Of a stretch of DNA of 5,163 bases, positions 1-4,263 are shown in pieces (within the stretch, counting starts at the first letter, position 1; every line of letters starts with the position of its first letter). The translations under genes and the position numbers were made by a program. Under the pieces are notes generated by a model. It ran no database searches and was not told the origin of the DNA. It saw only the letters and a program-made list of their open reading frames with translations. Source of the stretch: an uncultured Flavobacterium sp. (GTDB lineage Bacteria; Bacteroidota; Bacteroidia; Flavobacteriales; Flavobacteriaceae); NCBI GenBank assembly GCA_946479395.1, contig CAMLFV010000185.1:1-5163 (forward strand). The letters run 5' to 3'.

Positions 1-520
1 CATAAAAATTTTTAAAGAACAGCAGTACGGTATTCTTATCAATAATATTTCTATAGGTGGATTAATGCCTGCGCCGTTCAGTGCTGTATATTCTTCATCG
101 AAATACGGTATAAAGGGAATGATAGAAGGTCTGCAGGCAGAAATATCAAACCACAGTAATATTCATATCTGTAATATTTATCCGCAACTGCAAAATTCTA
201 CCGGTAACCTGCACTCTGCAAAATATTCCGGTTTTAAAGTGGGAATTTCTCCATTAGCTTCAGATCCGCGCCTTACGGCACAAACAATGGTAGCACTTGC
301 TGTCCATCCTAAATCTGATGTGTATCCTGATTTTAGTTCCAGACTTATCACAACAATCTATCGAATTTTCCCAAAACCATTCAGTTATGCTGCGTTTGCA
401 TTTGTTCGCATGATGATGAATTTTCAAAAAGGACCAGATGTTGAAGGCAATATATTGCAACAATCTAAAGAACCTTTAAGAATATACGGTAATCCACAAT
501 TGCAAAAACAGTTCGTTTAA
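1..520 (+). CDS. Short-chain dehydrogenase/reductase (SDR), 5'-truncated by window edge
   Basis: This is the C-terminal part of a classical NAD(P)-dependent SDR oxidoreductase. The frame is open from base 2, so the ATG at 65 is internal and not the start. Upstream of it the frame reads through the NNIS strand. The catalytic Ser (codon 50-52) lies 13 residues before the catalytic Tyr (codon 89-91), which opens a YSSSK motif with Lys at codon 101-103. The active site is therefore intact; the Rossmann nucleotide-binding half lies outside the window. After the active site the usual PG is replaced by PQ (NIYPQ), followed by a segment with STGN..H and KYSG. This resembles the SDR subgroup with a long C-terminal region. 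The substrate cannot be told. The frame stops at 518-520, directly before an out-of-frame hydrophobic tail (519-593), so the C-terminus may be frameshifted. Family call is firm; function is open. Confidence 0.9.
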   Translation, partial: IKIFKEQQYGILINNISIGGLMPAPFSAVYSSSKYGIKGMIEGLQAEISNHSNIHICNIYPQLQNSTGNLHSAKYSGFKVGISPLASDPRLTAQTMVALAVHPKSDVYPDFSSRLITTIYRIFPKPFSYAAFAFVRMMMNFQKGPDVEGNILQQSKEPLRIYGNPQLQKQFV

Positions 521-593
521 AAATAAAGTTTTAATTGGTGCCTGTGTGGGCTTTTCTTTGGCATTGTTACTAAAAAGTACTAAAAAGCAATAA
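519..593 (+). pseudogene. Out-of-frame C-terminal membrane tail of the SDR (apparent +1 frameshift)
   Basis: Reading one base forward from the SDR frame gives 24 codons from 519, then a TAA at 591-593. They encode KNK, then a hydrophobic stretch (VLIGACVGFSLALLL), then a basic end (KSTKKQ). This is a typical single-helix membrane anchor, and long SDRs of this type often carry such a tail. No start codon precedes it, so it is not an independent gene. It most likely belongs to the SDR. Removing one T from the TTT at 516-518, or one A from the A5 run at 504-508, would restore the fusion. Alternatives are a recent natural indel, a sequencing error, or +1 recoding at GTT-TAA. The tail itself is seen directly; its origin is inferred. 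Confidence 0.55.
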
Positions 594-606
594 ATTTATA
601 AGTAAT

Positions 607-638
607 AAAAACACTTTCAAAACGTTGAAAGTGTTTTT
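607..638. terminator. Bidirectional intrinsic terminator between SDR and DUF2158 gene
   Basis: A perfect 14-bp inverted repeat (607-620 with 625-638) surrounds an AACG loop. Its core is ACACTTTCAA/TTGAAAGTGT. The outer pairs are A-run and T-run, so a U-tract forms on either strand. It sits between the convergent SDR (plus) and the DUF2158 gene (minus) and can serve both. Confidence 0.85.
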
Positions 639-679
639 TATGTGATTTAAAATAAAGCTTAAATCTATAAATAATTCAA

Positions 680-886
680 TTAATTTTCTTTTGTAAGACT
701 TAAAGCATCTTGTGGAAATTTCGATTCAAATTTACTGTTGTCTTCAAACCAAACAGTTGTAACAATTCCTTTAAATGGCAATTTTTTTCTTGTTACCGCA
801 TGTATGTTTTCAGCAACGGTAATTGTCATTTGTGGTCCGCCACTGTTTAATTCCACAACATCTCCGATTTTAAATTTAGGTTCCAT
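680..886 (-). CDS. DUF2158 / YodC-family small protein
   Basis: A 68-aa protein matching the DUF2158 (YodC-like) family. The N-terminal signature KFKIGDVVELNSGGPQMT spans residues 4-21, the aromatic VWFED motif residues 45-49, and FPQDAL residues 57-62. It is a small beta-barrel-like fold of unknown function, probably cytosolic, since no signal peptide or membrane segment is present. The full length is within the family's usual 55-80 aa. The Cys often found before the WF motif is replaced here (TTVWF). The ATG at 884-886 is chosen because the family signature begins right after it. An overlapping ATG seven bases upstream is out of frame. The leader is A-rich with no strong ribosome site. A poor promoter match (AAAGTTTG on the minus strand, bases 923-930) lies about 36 nt upstream. 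It is convergent with the SDR and divergent from the 97-aa gene. Confidence 0.85.
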   Translation of the reverse strand: MEPKFKIGDVVELNSGGPQMTITVAENIHAVTRKKLPFKGIVTTVWFEDNSKFESKFPQDALSLTKEN

Positions 887-1065
887 ATATCATTGTTTTG
901 TGTTAAATGGTAATTTAAGCTGCAAACTTTATACCTTTTACCAAAATTTGTGTCACATTGGCATGTAAAATTTCAATAGAAAATAGTTTTAAGTTTTTGT
1001 TATAGTACTAAAATTTTAGCTGTAAAAGTTGTATTTTTAAGTAACAATAATAAAAATAATAAGCT

Positions 1066-1359
1066 ATGAAAAAACTAAAAAAGTATACAGGAGATCCTAC
1101 TTTTATTACTGTATTTGAAAATGGTTACCATTTGATTAATAACGGTTATTACGTGCTAAGGGCAGATAAGGGTACTGCTGTAGATGCTGGTACAACGAAA
1201 AACGAAAACGTGTTGATAAAGATTAATTCTGATTATTATTTGTTTGAAATGACCGATGAGGTTAAAAGCAACACAACTTTTTTTGACAATTTAAAGCGGT
1301 ACAACCAAATCAGCTTACGGAATATATCAAAAGAAGAATACGATAACTATCGCAATTAA
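1066..1359 (+). CDS. Hypothetical protein, 97 aa
   Basis: I do not recognise this family. The protein begins with a basic stretch (MKKLKKY), then has a beta-rich, Gly/Tyr/Asn-rich middle (FENGYHLINNGYYVLRADKG, residues 18-37). A second probable strand pair, VLIKINSDYYLFEM (about 49-62), follows, and then a polar helical C-terminus (residues 76-97). There is no signal peptide or transmembrane segment, so it is probably soluble. Evidence that it is a real gene: an ATG preceded by an A-rich leader typical of this group, an uninterrupted frame, and a good terminator placed 4 bp after the stop. A possible promoter starts with TTTG at 996-999, with a poor TAAAAGTTG at 1023-1031 (23-nt spacing). Its neighbours give no functional hint. 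Confidence 0.75.
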   Translation: MKKLKKYTGDPTFITVFENGYHLINNGYYVLRADKGTAVDAGTTKNENVLIKINSDYYLFEMTDEVKSNTTFFDNLKRYNQISLRNISKEEYDNYRN

Positions 1360-1363
1360 AAAC

Positions 1364-1388
1364 AAAACCGATCCAGATGATCGGTTTT
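1364..1388. terminator. Intrinsic terminator, 97-aa gene / DUF3050 gene
   Basis: The inverted repeat AAAACCGATC (1364-1373) pairs with GATCGGTTTT (1379-1388) around a 5-nt loop, followed by T to 1390. It starts 4 bp after the stop of the 97-aa gene and lies 26 bp beyond the stop of the convergent DUF3050 gene. On the minus strand it is followed by TTTTG and TTTTT, so it may also end that transcript. Confidence 0.85.
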
Positions 1389-1414
1389 TTGTATCGTACT
1401 AATAATCCATTCCT

Positions 1415-2191
1415 TTAATTATTGTTTTTAACGATCAACTCTTCAATCGCATCCCATAACCTAATCCTTTTTTCTAAAGATGTAACTGCTGTTTGTGCGG
1501 CTTCGTTCCATTTTACAGCATCAGTTCCACATAAGTAGGCAATCATCTCAAATGCCATGGGACCGTGCTCGTCTGCGTCCAATTCAATATGGCGTTCAAA
1601 ATAATAAACAAGATCGGTAAGATCGGTTTCTTTAAAGCGCAGTTTAAATTCCTTAAGCATTTCGGTAAACATATTCGGTATCAGGTCTTCACGTCCAAAA
1701 GTAAATGCAGCAGCAATTTCATGGGGTTTACCTGCTTTAATAACCTCAAAAGTAAATGTTAAAAATTCTTTGATATTTGGGTGAAGCGTGCTCAATTTTA
1801 TCGCATTAAATATATCTGTTTGCTGTACATCTTTTAAAAATGCTTCAATGTCTTTCGTATCCGTATTGCTTTTGCACATAGCTTCCAGATACATTTCAAA
1901 ATGGCTCAATCTTTTTCCGTCTAAAGTTAAATCAGATTCTTCTGCAAGAACAATTTCGTTGATAAGGTAACGAACTTCAGGATTGGGAGAAGCAAACCAT
2001 GGACTTGTTGTACAGGTAAGTTTTGACTGTAATGCTTTTAATAAGGACATAAAATCCCATACGGCATAAACATGAAACTTTAAAAATTGTTGCAAATCGG
2101 CAATGGTAACAATTTTTTTGTATAACGAATGGTTAATAAGTTTATCTTTCTGCGGCTGTATGTAATTGTTTATTTCGTTTATTGAAGTCAT
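1415..2191 (-). CDS. DUF3050 family protein (heme-oxygenase-like fold)
   Basis: This is a DUF3050 protein of 258 aa when read from the ATG at 2189-2191. Signature segments in order: LINHSLY (18-24), HVYAVWDFMSLLKALQ (40-55), LINEIVLAEESD (76-87), SHFEMYLEAM (96-105), FTFGREDLIPNMF (163-175) and YYFERHIELDADEHGP (196-211). The family is all-helical and related to heme-oxygenase/TENA-like proteins. The conserved His/Glu/Asp clusters (for example E84-E85, H97, H201, D205, H209) could bind metal, but this is inferred and the reaction is unknown. The frame could start 20 codons earlier (ATG at 2249-2251). The shorter start is preferred because family similarity begins at MTSINEINNYI and a good promoter element (TATATTTG) lies inside the longer version. 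It is probably soluble, cytosolic and monocistronic, divergent from the DUF202 gene. Confidence 0.9.
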   Translation of the reverse strand: MTSINEINNYIQPQKDKLINHSLYKKIVTIADLQQFLKFHVYAVWDFMSLLKALQSKLTCTTSPWFASPNPEVRYLINEIVLAEESDLTLDGKRLSHFEMYLEAMCKSNTDTKDIEAFLKDVQQTDIFNAIKLSTLHPNIKEFLTFTFEVIKAGKPHEIAAAFTFGREDLIPNMFTEMLKEFKLRFKETDLTDLVYYFERHIELDADEHGPMAFEMIAYLCGTDAVKWNEAAQTAVTSLEKRIRLWDAIEELIVKNNN

Positions 2192-2203
2192 GACTTTTTT
2201 GTG

Positions 2204-2211
2204 CAAATATA
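2204..2211 (-). promoter_or_regulatory. -7 promoter element for the DUF3050 gene
   Basis: On the minus strand this reads TATATTTG, an exact match to the Bacteroidetes TAnnTTTG element. It ends 12 bp before the ATG at 2191, giving a very short leader. The upstream -33 box is weak, only a T-run at 2226-2231. If real, it rules out the start at 2251. Confidence 0.5.
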
Positions 2212-2289
2212 GCATATCGTACCTTAAAAAAGCTAATAGTACGCGAATCATCGGTTAACATTTAAAATAGATTTTCAAAGGAATGTTGC

Positions 2290-2297
2290 TATCTTTG
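2290..2297 (+). promoter_or_regulatory. -7 promoter element for the DUF202 gene
   Basis: TATCTTTG is an exact match to TAnnTTTG, located 25 bp before the ATG at 2323. The predicted leader is about 20 nt and A-rich (ACAAATAAATT). No clear TTTG -33 box is seen at the expected distance. Confidence 0.6.
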
Positions 2298-2322
2298 TTA
2301 GAGCAGACTTAACAAATAAATT

Positions 2323-2616
2323 ATGAATAAAGATCTTATTTTACGAGAAAAATTGGCATTACAACGCACGCATTTGGCTAACCAAACCGCTTTGCTGGCA
2401 TTTGTTAGAACGGCAATGTATTTTTTCGTGGCAGGTCTTTCTATTGATAGTTTCTTTAAATTTAATGAAACACATTTGGTAATGTGGGCGTTCTTTATTA
2501 TTTCGTTTATGCTGTTGCTTTATGGAGTAGCTAATTATTTTAAAAACAAAAAGATGATTAAATTAAGCGAACAACAAATTGGAGATTATAAAACGGAATA
2601 TCTTAATAGTAATTAG
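2323..2616 (+). CDS. DUF202 family inner-membrane protein
   Basis: A 97-aa protein with the DUF202 signature LREKLALQRTHLANQTALLAFVRTAM (residues 7-32), in which RTHLAN and FVRTA are the conserved core. It has two predicted membrane helices, at about residues 23-41 and 52-72, and a basic loop after the second (KNKKMIK). The C-terminus is polar and probably cytoplasmic. DUF202 proteins are small integral membrane proteins of unsettled function; a yeast member is linked to the vacuolar transporter chaperone complex, but that role should not be transferred here. Length and domain are complete. The ATG is supported by a well-placed TATCTTTG promoter element about 25 bp upstream. No clear terminator follows, so some transcripts may continue into the next gene 105 bp downstream. 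Confidence 0.9.
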   Translation: MNKDLILREKLALQRTHLANQTALLAFVRTAMYFFVAGLSIDSFFKFNETHLVMWAFFIISFMLLLYGVANYFKNKKMIKLSEQQIGDYKTEYLNSN

Positions 2617-2667
2617 GCAACTTTCTAACTCCACTTACTTTATTATGAGCTTTAAACGTACCGGTTT

Positions 2668-2699
2668 TTTGCCAATAAGCGAAATAAAGCTTATATTCA
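2668..2699 (+). promoter_or_regulatory. Possible promoter for the 94-aa gene
   Basis: TTTG at 2668-2671 is followed, after a 20-nt spacer, by TATATTCA (2692-2699), which matches four of the six fixed positions of TAnnTTTG. The ATG is 22 bp downstream. A small hairpin (ATAAGC/GCTTAT, 2675-2680 with 2689-2694) lies within the spacer and overlaps the -7 box. Confidence 0.35.
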
Positions 2700-2721
2700 T
2701 GTAAAATTATAACAATCGCAC

Positions 2722-3006
2722 ATGAAAACTATTTACAAGATAGACGATGATCTGGTTTTTGATCCTTTAGAAAAAATAATGTTGAACGATATGGTAAACC
2801 AAGTGTACTTTATTATTCAGGCTTACGAACGCAAAGGGTTAAACGAAGGTTACAGGATTTATACATACCTTTACGATTCTACAGAAGGTTTTAACGAAGA
2901 GGAATTAGAAGATCTTAAAAAATTCCAGTTGTTAAAATATAGCAGACTTACGCAAGTGCAGTACAACGAACATCTTGATACGAATGGTTTAAGCCTGTCG
3001 TACTAA
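2722..3006 (+). CDS. Hypothetical protein, 94 aa, acidic
   Basis: I do not recognise this family. The protein is rich in Asp, Glu and Tyr and looks mostly helical. It opens with MKTIYKIDDDLVFDPLEKI (1-19), continues with a helix around MVNQVYFIIQAYERKG (24-39) and YRIYTYLYD (44-52), then has an acidic helix EEELEDLKKF (59-68). The end is polar (TNGLSLSY). There is no signal peptide or membrane segment, so it is probably a soluble cytoplasmic protein. The start is the only in-frame ATG before the conserved-looking N-terminus and has an A-rich leader. A plausible promoter lies 22-54 bp upstream. It follows the DUF202 gene on the same strand with a 105-bp gap, which is compatible with an operon or with separate transcription. 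No function can be inferred. Confidence 0.75.
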   Translation: MKTIYKIDDDLVFDPLEKIMLNDMVNQVYFIIQAYERKGLNEGYRIYTYLYDSTEGFNEEELEDLKKFQLLKYSRLTQVQYNEHLDTNGLSLSY

Positions 3007-3029
3007 CATATAGTAACAAACACAACTGT

Positions 3030-3058
3030 ATAAATTTTACATTTAATGTAGATTTTAT
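3030..3058. repeat. AT-rich imperfect inverted repeat after the 94-aa gene
   Basis: Arms at 3030-3043 and 3045-3058 match at 12 of 14 positions and centre on a perfect 13-bp palindrome, TACATTTAATGTA (3038-3050). It lies 24 bp after the stop of the 94-aa gene. The almost absent loop and the lack of a following T-run make it a poor terminator. It could be an operator or a chance AT-rich palindrome. Confidence 0.35.
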
Positions 3059-3202
3059 CACATGCTATAAATAAAAATAGTTTTACGATAAGATTTTTAT
3101 TGATACTCATTTTTTTCTGGATAGCACAACTGTAGCGCTCTCTGCCAATTAATATTCATTTTTTTTTATATGAGTCTTAATCTGATTTTTTAAGGATTGA
3201 TT

Positions 3203-3233
3203 TTTGTACCATTGATAAATAAAGATTGAATTG
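3203..3233 (+). promoter_or_regulatory. Possible promoter for the YtxH-like gene
   Basis: TTTG at 3203-3206 is followed after 19 nt by TTGAATTG (3226-3233), matching TAnnTTTG at four of six fixed positions. It ends 23 bp before the ATG at 3257. The spacing is right but the -7 box is weak. Confidence 0.3.
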
Positions 3234-3256
3234 TATAACACTTAAATTTTTAAATC

Positions 3257-3646
3257 ATGAGAAATTTAATAAAATTTGGAGCTGTTCTGGCGGGTGCATC
3301 TGCCGGTGCCGTTGTAGGTGTATTGTTAATGCCTGAAAAGAGAAAGAAAATCAGTAATATGATAACAGATCATCTAAAATCGGGAGCAAATGCTTTTAAA
3401 GATTCTAAAGAAAATTTTAAAGAATTAGTGTCTGATCTTACCTCTTCTAAAAATCAGGATTTTGATACCGTTCTTAATTCTATTGTTGATAAAGCAGCGG
3501 GTAAAAAAGATCAGGTTATATCAATTTTAGAGCAAAAACTTTCCGAAATGAAATCCGAAGGTAAAACACATCCGCAACACAATCCATCAGATATTAAAGA
3601 CGATGTAGTGTATAAAGCAGCTTACGAAACTAAGGTTGATTTGTAA
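3257..3646 (+). CDS. YtxH-like membrane-anchored protein
   Basis: A 129-aa protein with the YtxH domain layout. A short basic N-terminus (MRNLIKF) precedes a Gly/Ala-rich membrane helix with spaced glycines (GAVLAGASAGAVVGVLLM, residues 8-25). A Pro and a basic cluster (PEKRKK) follow, then a long amphipathic, probably coiled helix (about 30-105) and a polar C-terminus. YtxH proteins are small, often stress-induced membrane-associated proteins of unknown biochemical role. The usual segment after the helix (AP-x-x-G-K-E-x-R) is shortened here to MPEKRKK, so this is a divergent member. The C-terminal part (HPQHNPSDIKDD) has no recognisable motif. The ATG is supported by the immediately following family N-terminus and an A/T-rich leader. 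It is probably monocistronic, ending at the strong hairpin 41 bp downstream. Confidence 0.8.
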   Translation: MRNLIKFGAVLAGASAGAVVGVLLMPEKRKKISNMITDHLKSGANAFKDSKENFKELVSDLTSSKNQDFDTVLNSIVDKAAGKKDQVISILEQKLSEMKSEGKTHPQHNPSDIKDDVVYKAAYETKVDL

Positions 3647-3687
3647 ATAGTAGAATGCATCAATAGTAAATTTTATCGTTCTAAAAT

Positions 3688-3726
3688 AAAAAGAGGTTGT
3701 CGGCTTATATGCTGCAACCTCTTTTT
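3688..3726. terminator. Strong bidirectional terminator after the YtxH-like gene
   Basis: A perfect 12-bp stem (3688-3699 with 3715-3726, AAAAAGAGGTTG/CAACCTCTTTTT) is extended by four more pairs after a one-base bulge (3701-3704 with 3711-3714, one of them G-T), leaving a 6-nt loop. A and T runs flank both sides, so it can end the YtxH transcript on the plus strand and the microprotein transcript (ending at 3770) on the minus strand. Confidence 0.9.
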
Positions 3727-3769
3727 ACATATATAATTGTAATGTAAAATAGATACAATGTATCAATCA

Positions 3770-3871
3770 TTAAATTAAAAAAACATTGGCGTAAATAGCA
3801 ATAGATACACCACCGATAATCAATAATATAACTGCCAGTAAACGTTCATTTAATTTTCTTTTGTTTTTCAT
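3770..3871 (-). CDS. 33-aa single-helix membrane microprotein
   Basis: A short minus-strand ORF starts at ATG 3869-3871 and stops at TAA 3770-3772. The peptide begins with a very basic head (MKNKRKLNER, five positive residues in ten) and continues as one hydrophobic helix with a GG near its middle (LLAVILLIIGGVSIAIYANVFLI, residues 11-33), ending inside the membrane segment. The positive-inside rule predicts a cytoplasmic N-terminus. The leader just upstream is A-rich (ATAAAAAGT), as in neighbouring genes, and the shared hairpin at 3688-3726 follows 43 bp after the stop. The head-plus-helix pattern is unlikely in random AT-rich DNA, but the length makes chance possible. I do not recognise a family. 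The nearest clear minus-strand promoter is at 4128-4159, about 260 bp upstream. Confidence 0.6.
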   Translation of the reverse strand: MKNKRKLNERLLAVILLIIGGVSIAIYANVFLI

Positions 3872-4013
3872 ACTTTTTATTTTTTATAAGTGAATATTAA
3901 ATGTTGCTTCAAAAACGATCATAAGCTTATTGTAGATATCTTATATCAAAAATTAACCTATGCGTGATTTAATACATATAATACCTTTCTATGTCTTAGA
4001 TAGAAGCTGCACT

Positions 4014-4112
4014 TTAAATGCTAATTGAAAAATGAAAGGGATTAGAATCTGAAAAATCTCTCGTTGGTTGAGAATGGGTAAGATTAAAATGTTTCGGGTA
4101 AAGCTTAAACAT
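4014..4112 (-). CDS. Possible 32-aa leader peptide
   Basis: An open minus-strand frame starts at ATG 4110-4112, about 10 nt after the predicted transcription start, and ends at TAA 4014-4016. The peptide is polar and rich in Phe (5), Ser (5) and His (3), with no membrane segment or recognisable domain (it begins MFKLYPKHFNL). No good ribosome site precedes it, and the short leader suggests near-leaderless translation if it is used at all. It could be a leader peptide for the downstream microprotein, or simply a chance frame inside an untranslated leader. Confidence 0.25.
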   Translation of the reverse strand: MFKLYPKHFNLTHSQPTRDFSDSNPFHFSISI

Positions 4113-4118
4113 TGTTTA
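4106..4118. promoter_or_regulatory. 13-bp palindrome, possible operator
   Basis: TAAACATTGTTTA is a perfect inverted repeat around one central base. Imperfect flanks (GCTTAAACA against TGTTTAGC) extend it by a few bases. It covers the positions just after the predicted start of the minus-strand transcript, where a repressor would block initiation. The 32-aa ORF's ATG lies within it. Confidence 0.35.
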
Positions 4119-4127
4119 GCAACGGTA

Positions 4128-4159
4128 CAAAGTTACTAAAAATTTAAGCATTATCCTAA
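4128..4159 (-). promoter_or_regulatory. Minus-strand Bacteroidetes-type promoter
   Basis: On the minus strand, TTAG (4156-4159, three of four to TTTG) is followed by a 20-nt spacer and TAACTTTG (4128-4135), an exact match to TAnnTTTG. Both boxes and the spacing agree with the group consensus, and no other promoter in the window fits as well overall. It points away from the FAS1 gene toward the microprotein, with no long ORF directly downstream. Confidence 0.6.
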
Positions 4160-4218
4160 TTTACTGCTTGTTAGGTTTTTTGTTAAGTTATCATGAACAC
4201 AAATACAGTATAAATGTA

Positions 4219-4245
4219 GAAAGCAGGCATCAAATGCCTGCTTTC
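4219..4245 (-). terminator. Hairpin terminator of the FAS1 lipoprotein gene
   Basis: A perfect 12-bp inverted repeat (4219-4230 with 4234-4245, GAAAGCAGGCAT/ATGCCTGCTTTC) has a 3-nt loop and lies 18 bp beyond the FAS1 stop codon. The following minus-strand tract (TACATTTAT) is only moderately T-rich, so termination may be incomplete. Confidence 0.75.
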
Positions 4246-4263
4246 AATTTCTAATAATTAAAC

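Larger units (their letters stand above)
3872..4127 (-). other. Intergenic stretch: long leader of the microprotein or small RNA
   Basis: No long ORF lies here on either strand. On the minus strand it is the region between the promoter at 4128-4159 and the 33-aa microprotein. It contains a 32-aa ORF (4014-4112), a small hairpin TTCTAT/ATAGAA (3987-3992 with 4000-4005), and two perfect palindromes, ATAAGCTTAT (3921-3930) and AGATATCT (3934-3941). A weak second minus-strand promoter (TTTTTG at 3946-3951 with TAAGCTTA 17 nt further on) may lie closer to the microprotein. Confidence 0.4.

Noticed and set aside
260..463. 67-aa minus-strand ORF inside the SDR gene
   Set aside because: It lies wholly opposite a clearly coding SDR frame and has no recognisable features; it is an antisense shadow.
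738..968. 76-aa plus-strand ORF opposite the DUF2158 gene
   Set aside because: The minus strand carries the DUF2158 signature in the same place; the plus frame is its shadow extended into intergenic DNA.
1565..1970. Two plus-strand ORFs (65 and 60 aa) opposite the DUF3050 gene
   Set aside because: Both are antisense to conserved DUF3050 motifs and have no leader or domain evidence.
2674..2694. Hairpin ATAAGC/GCTTAT as terminator of the DUF202 gene
   Set aside because: The stem is only 6 bp with an 8-nt loop and no T-run follows; it overlaps a possible promoter instead.
3097..3159. 20-aa minus-strand ORF (MNINWQRALQLCYPEKNEYQ) in a slightly more GC-rich patch
   Set aside because: A stop lies three codons upstream, there is no promoter box, and the length is expected by chance. 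It could be a gene remnant but nothing supports this.
4075..4140. 21-aa plus-strand ORF starting MGKIKMF
   Set aside because: It is short, has no promoter or terminator, and is antisense to the better-supported minus-strand promoter and leader.
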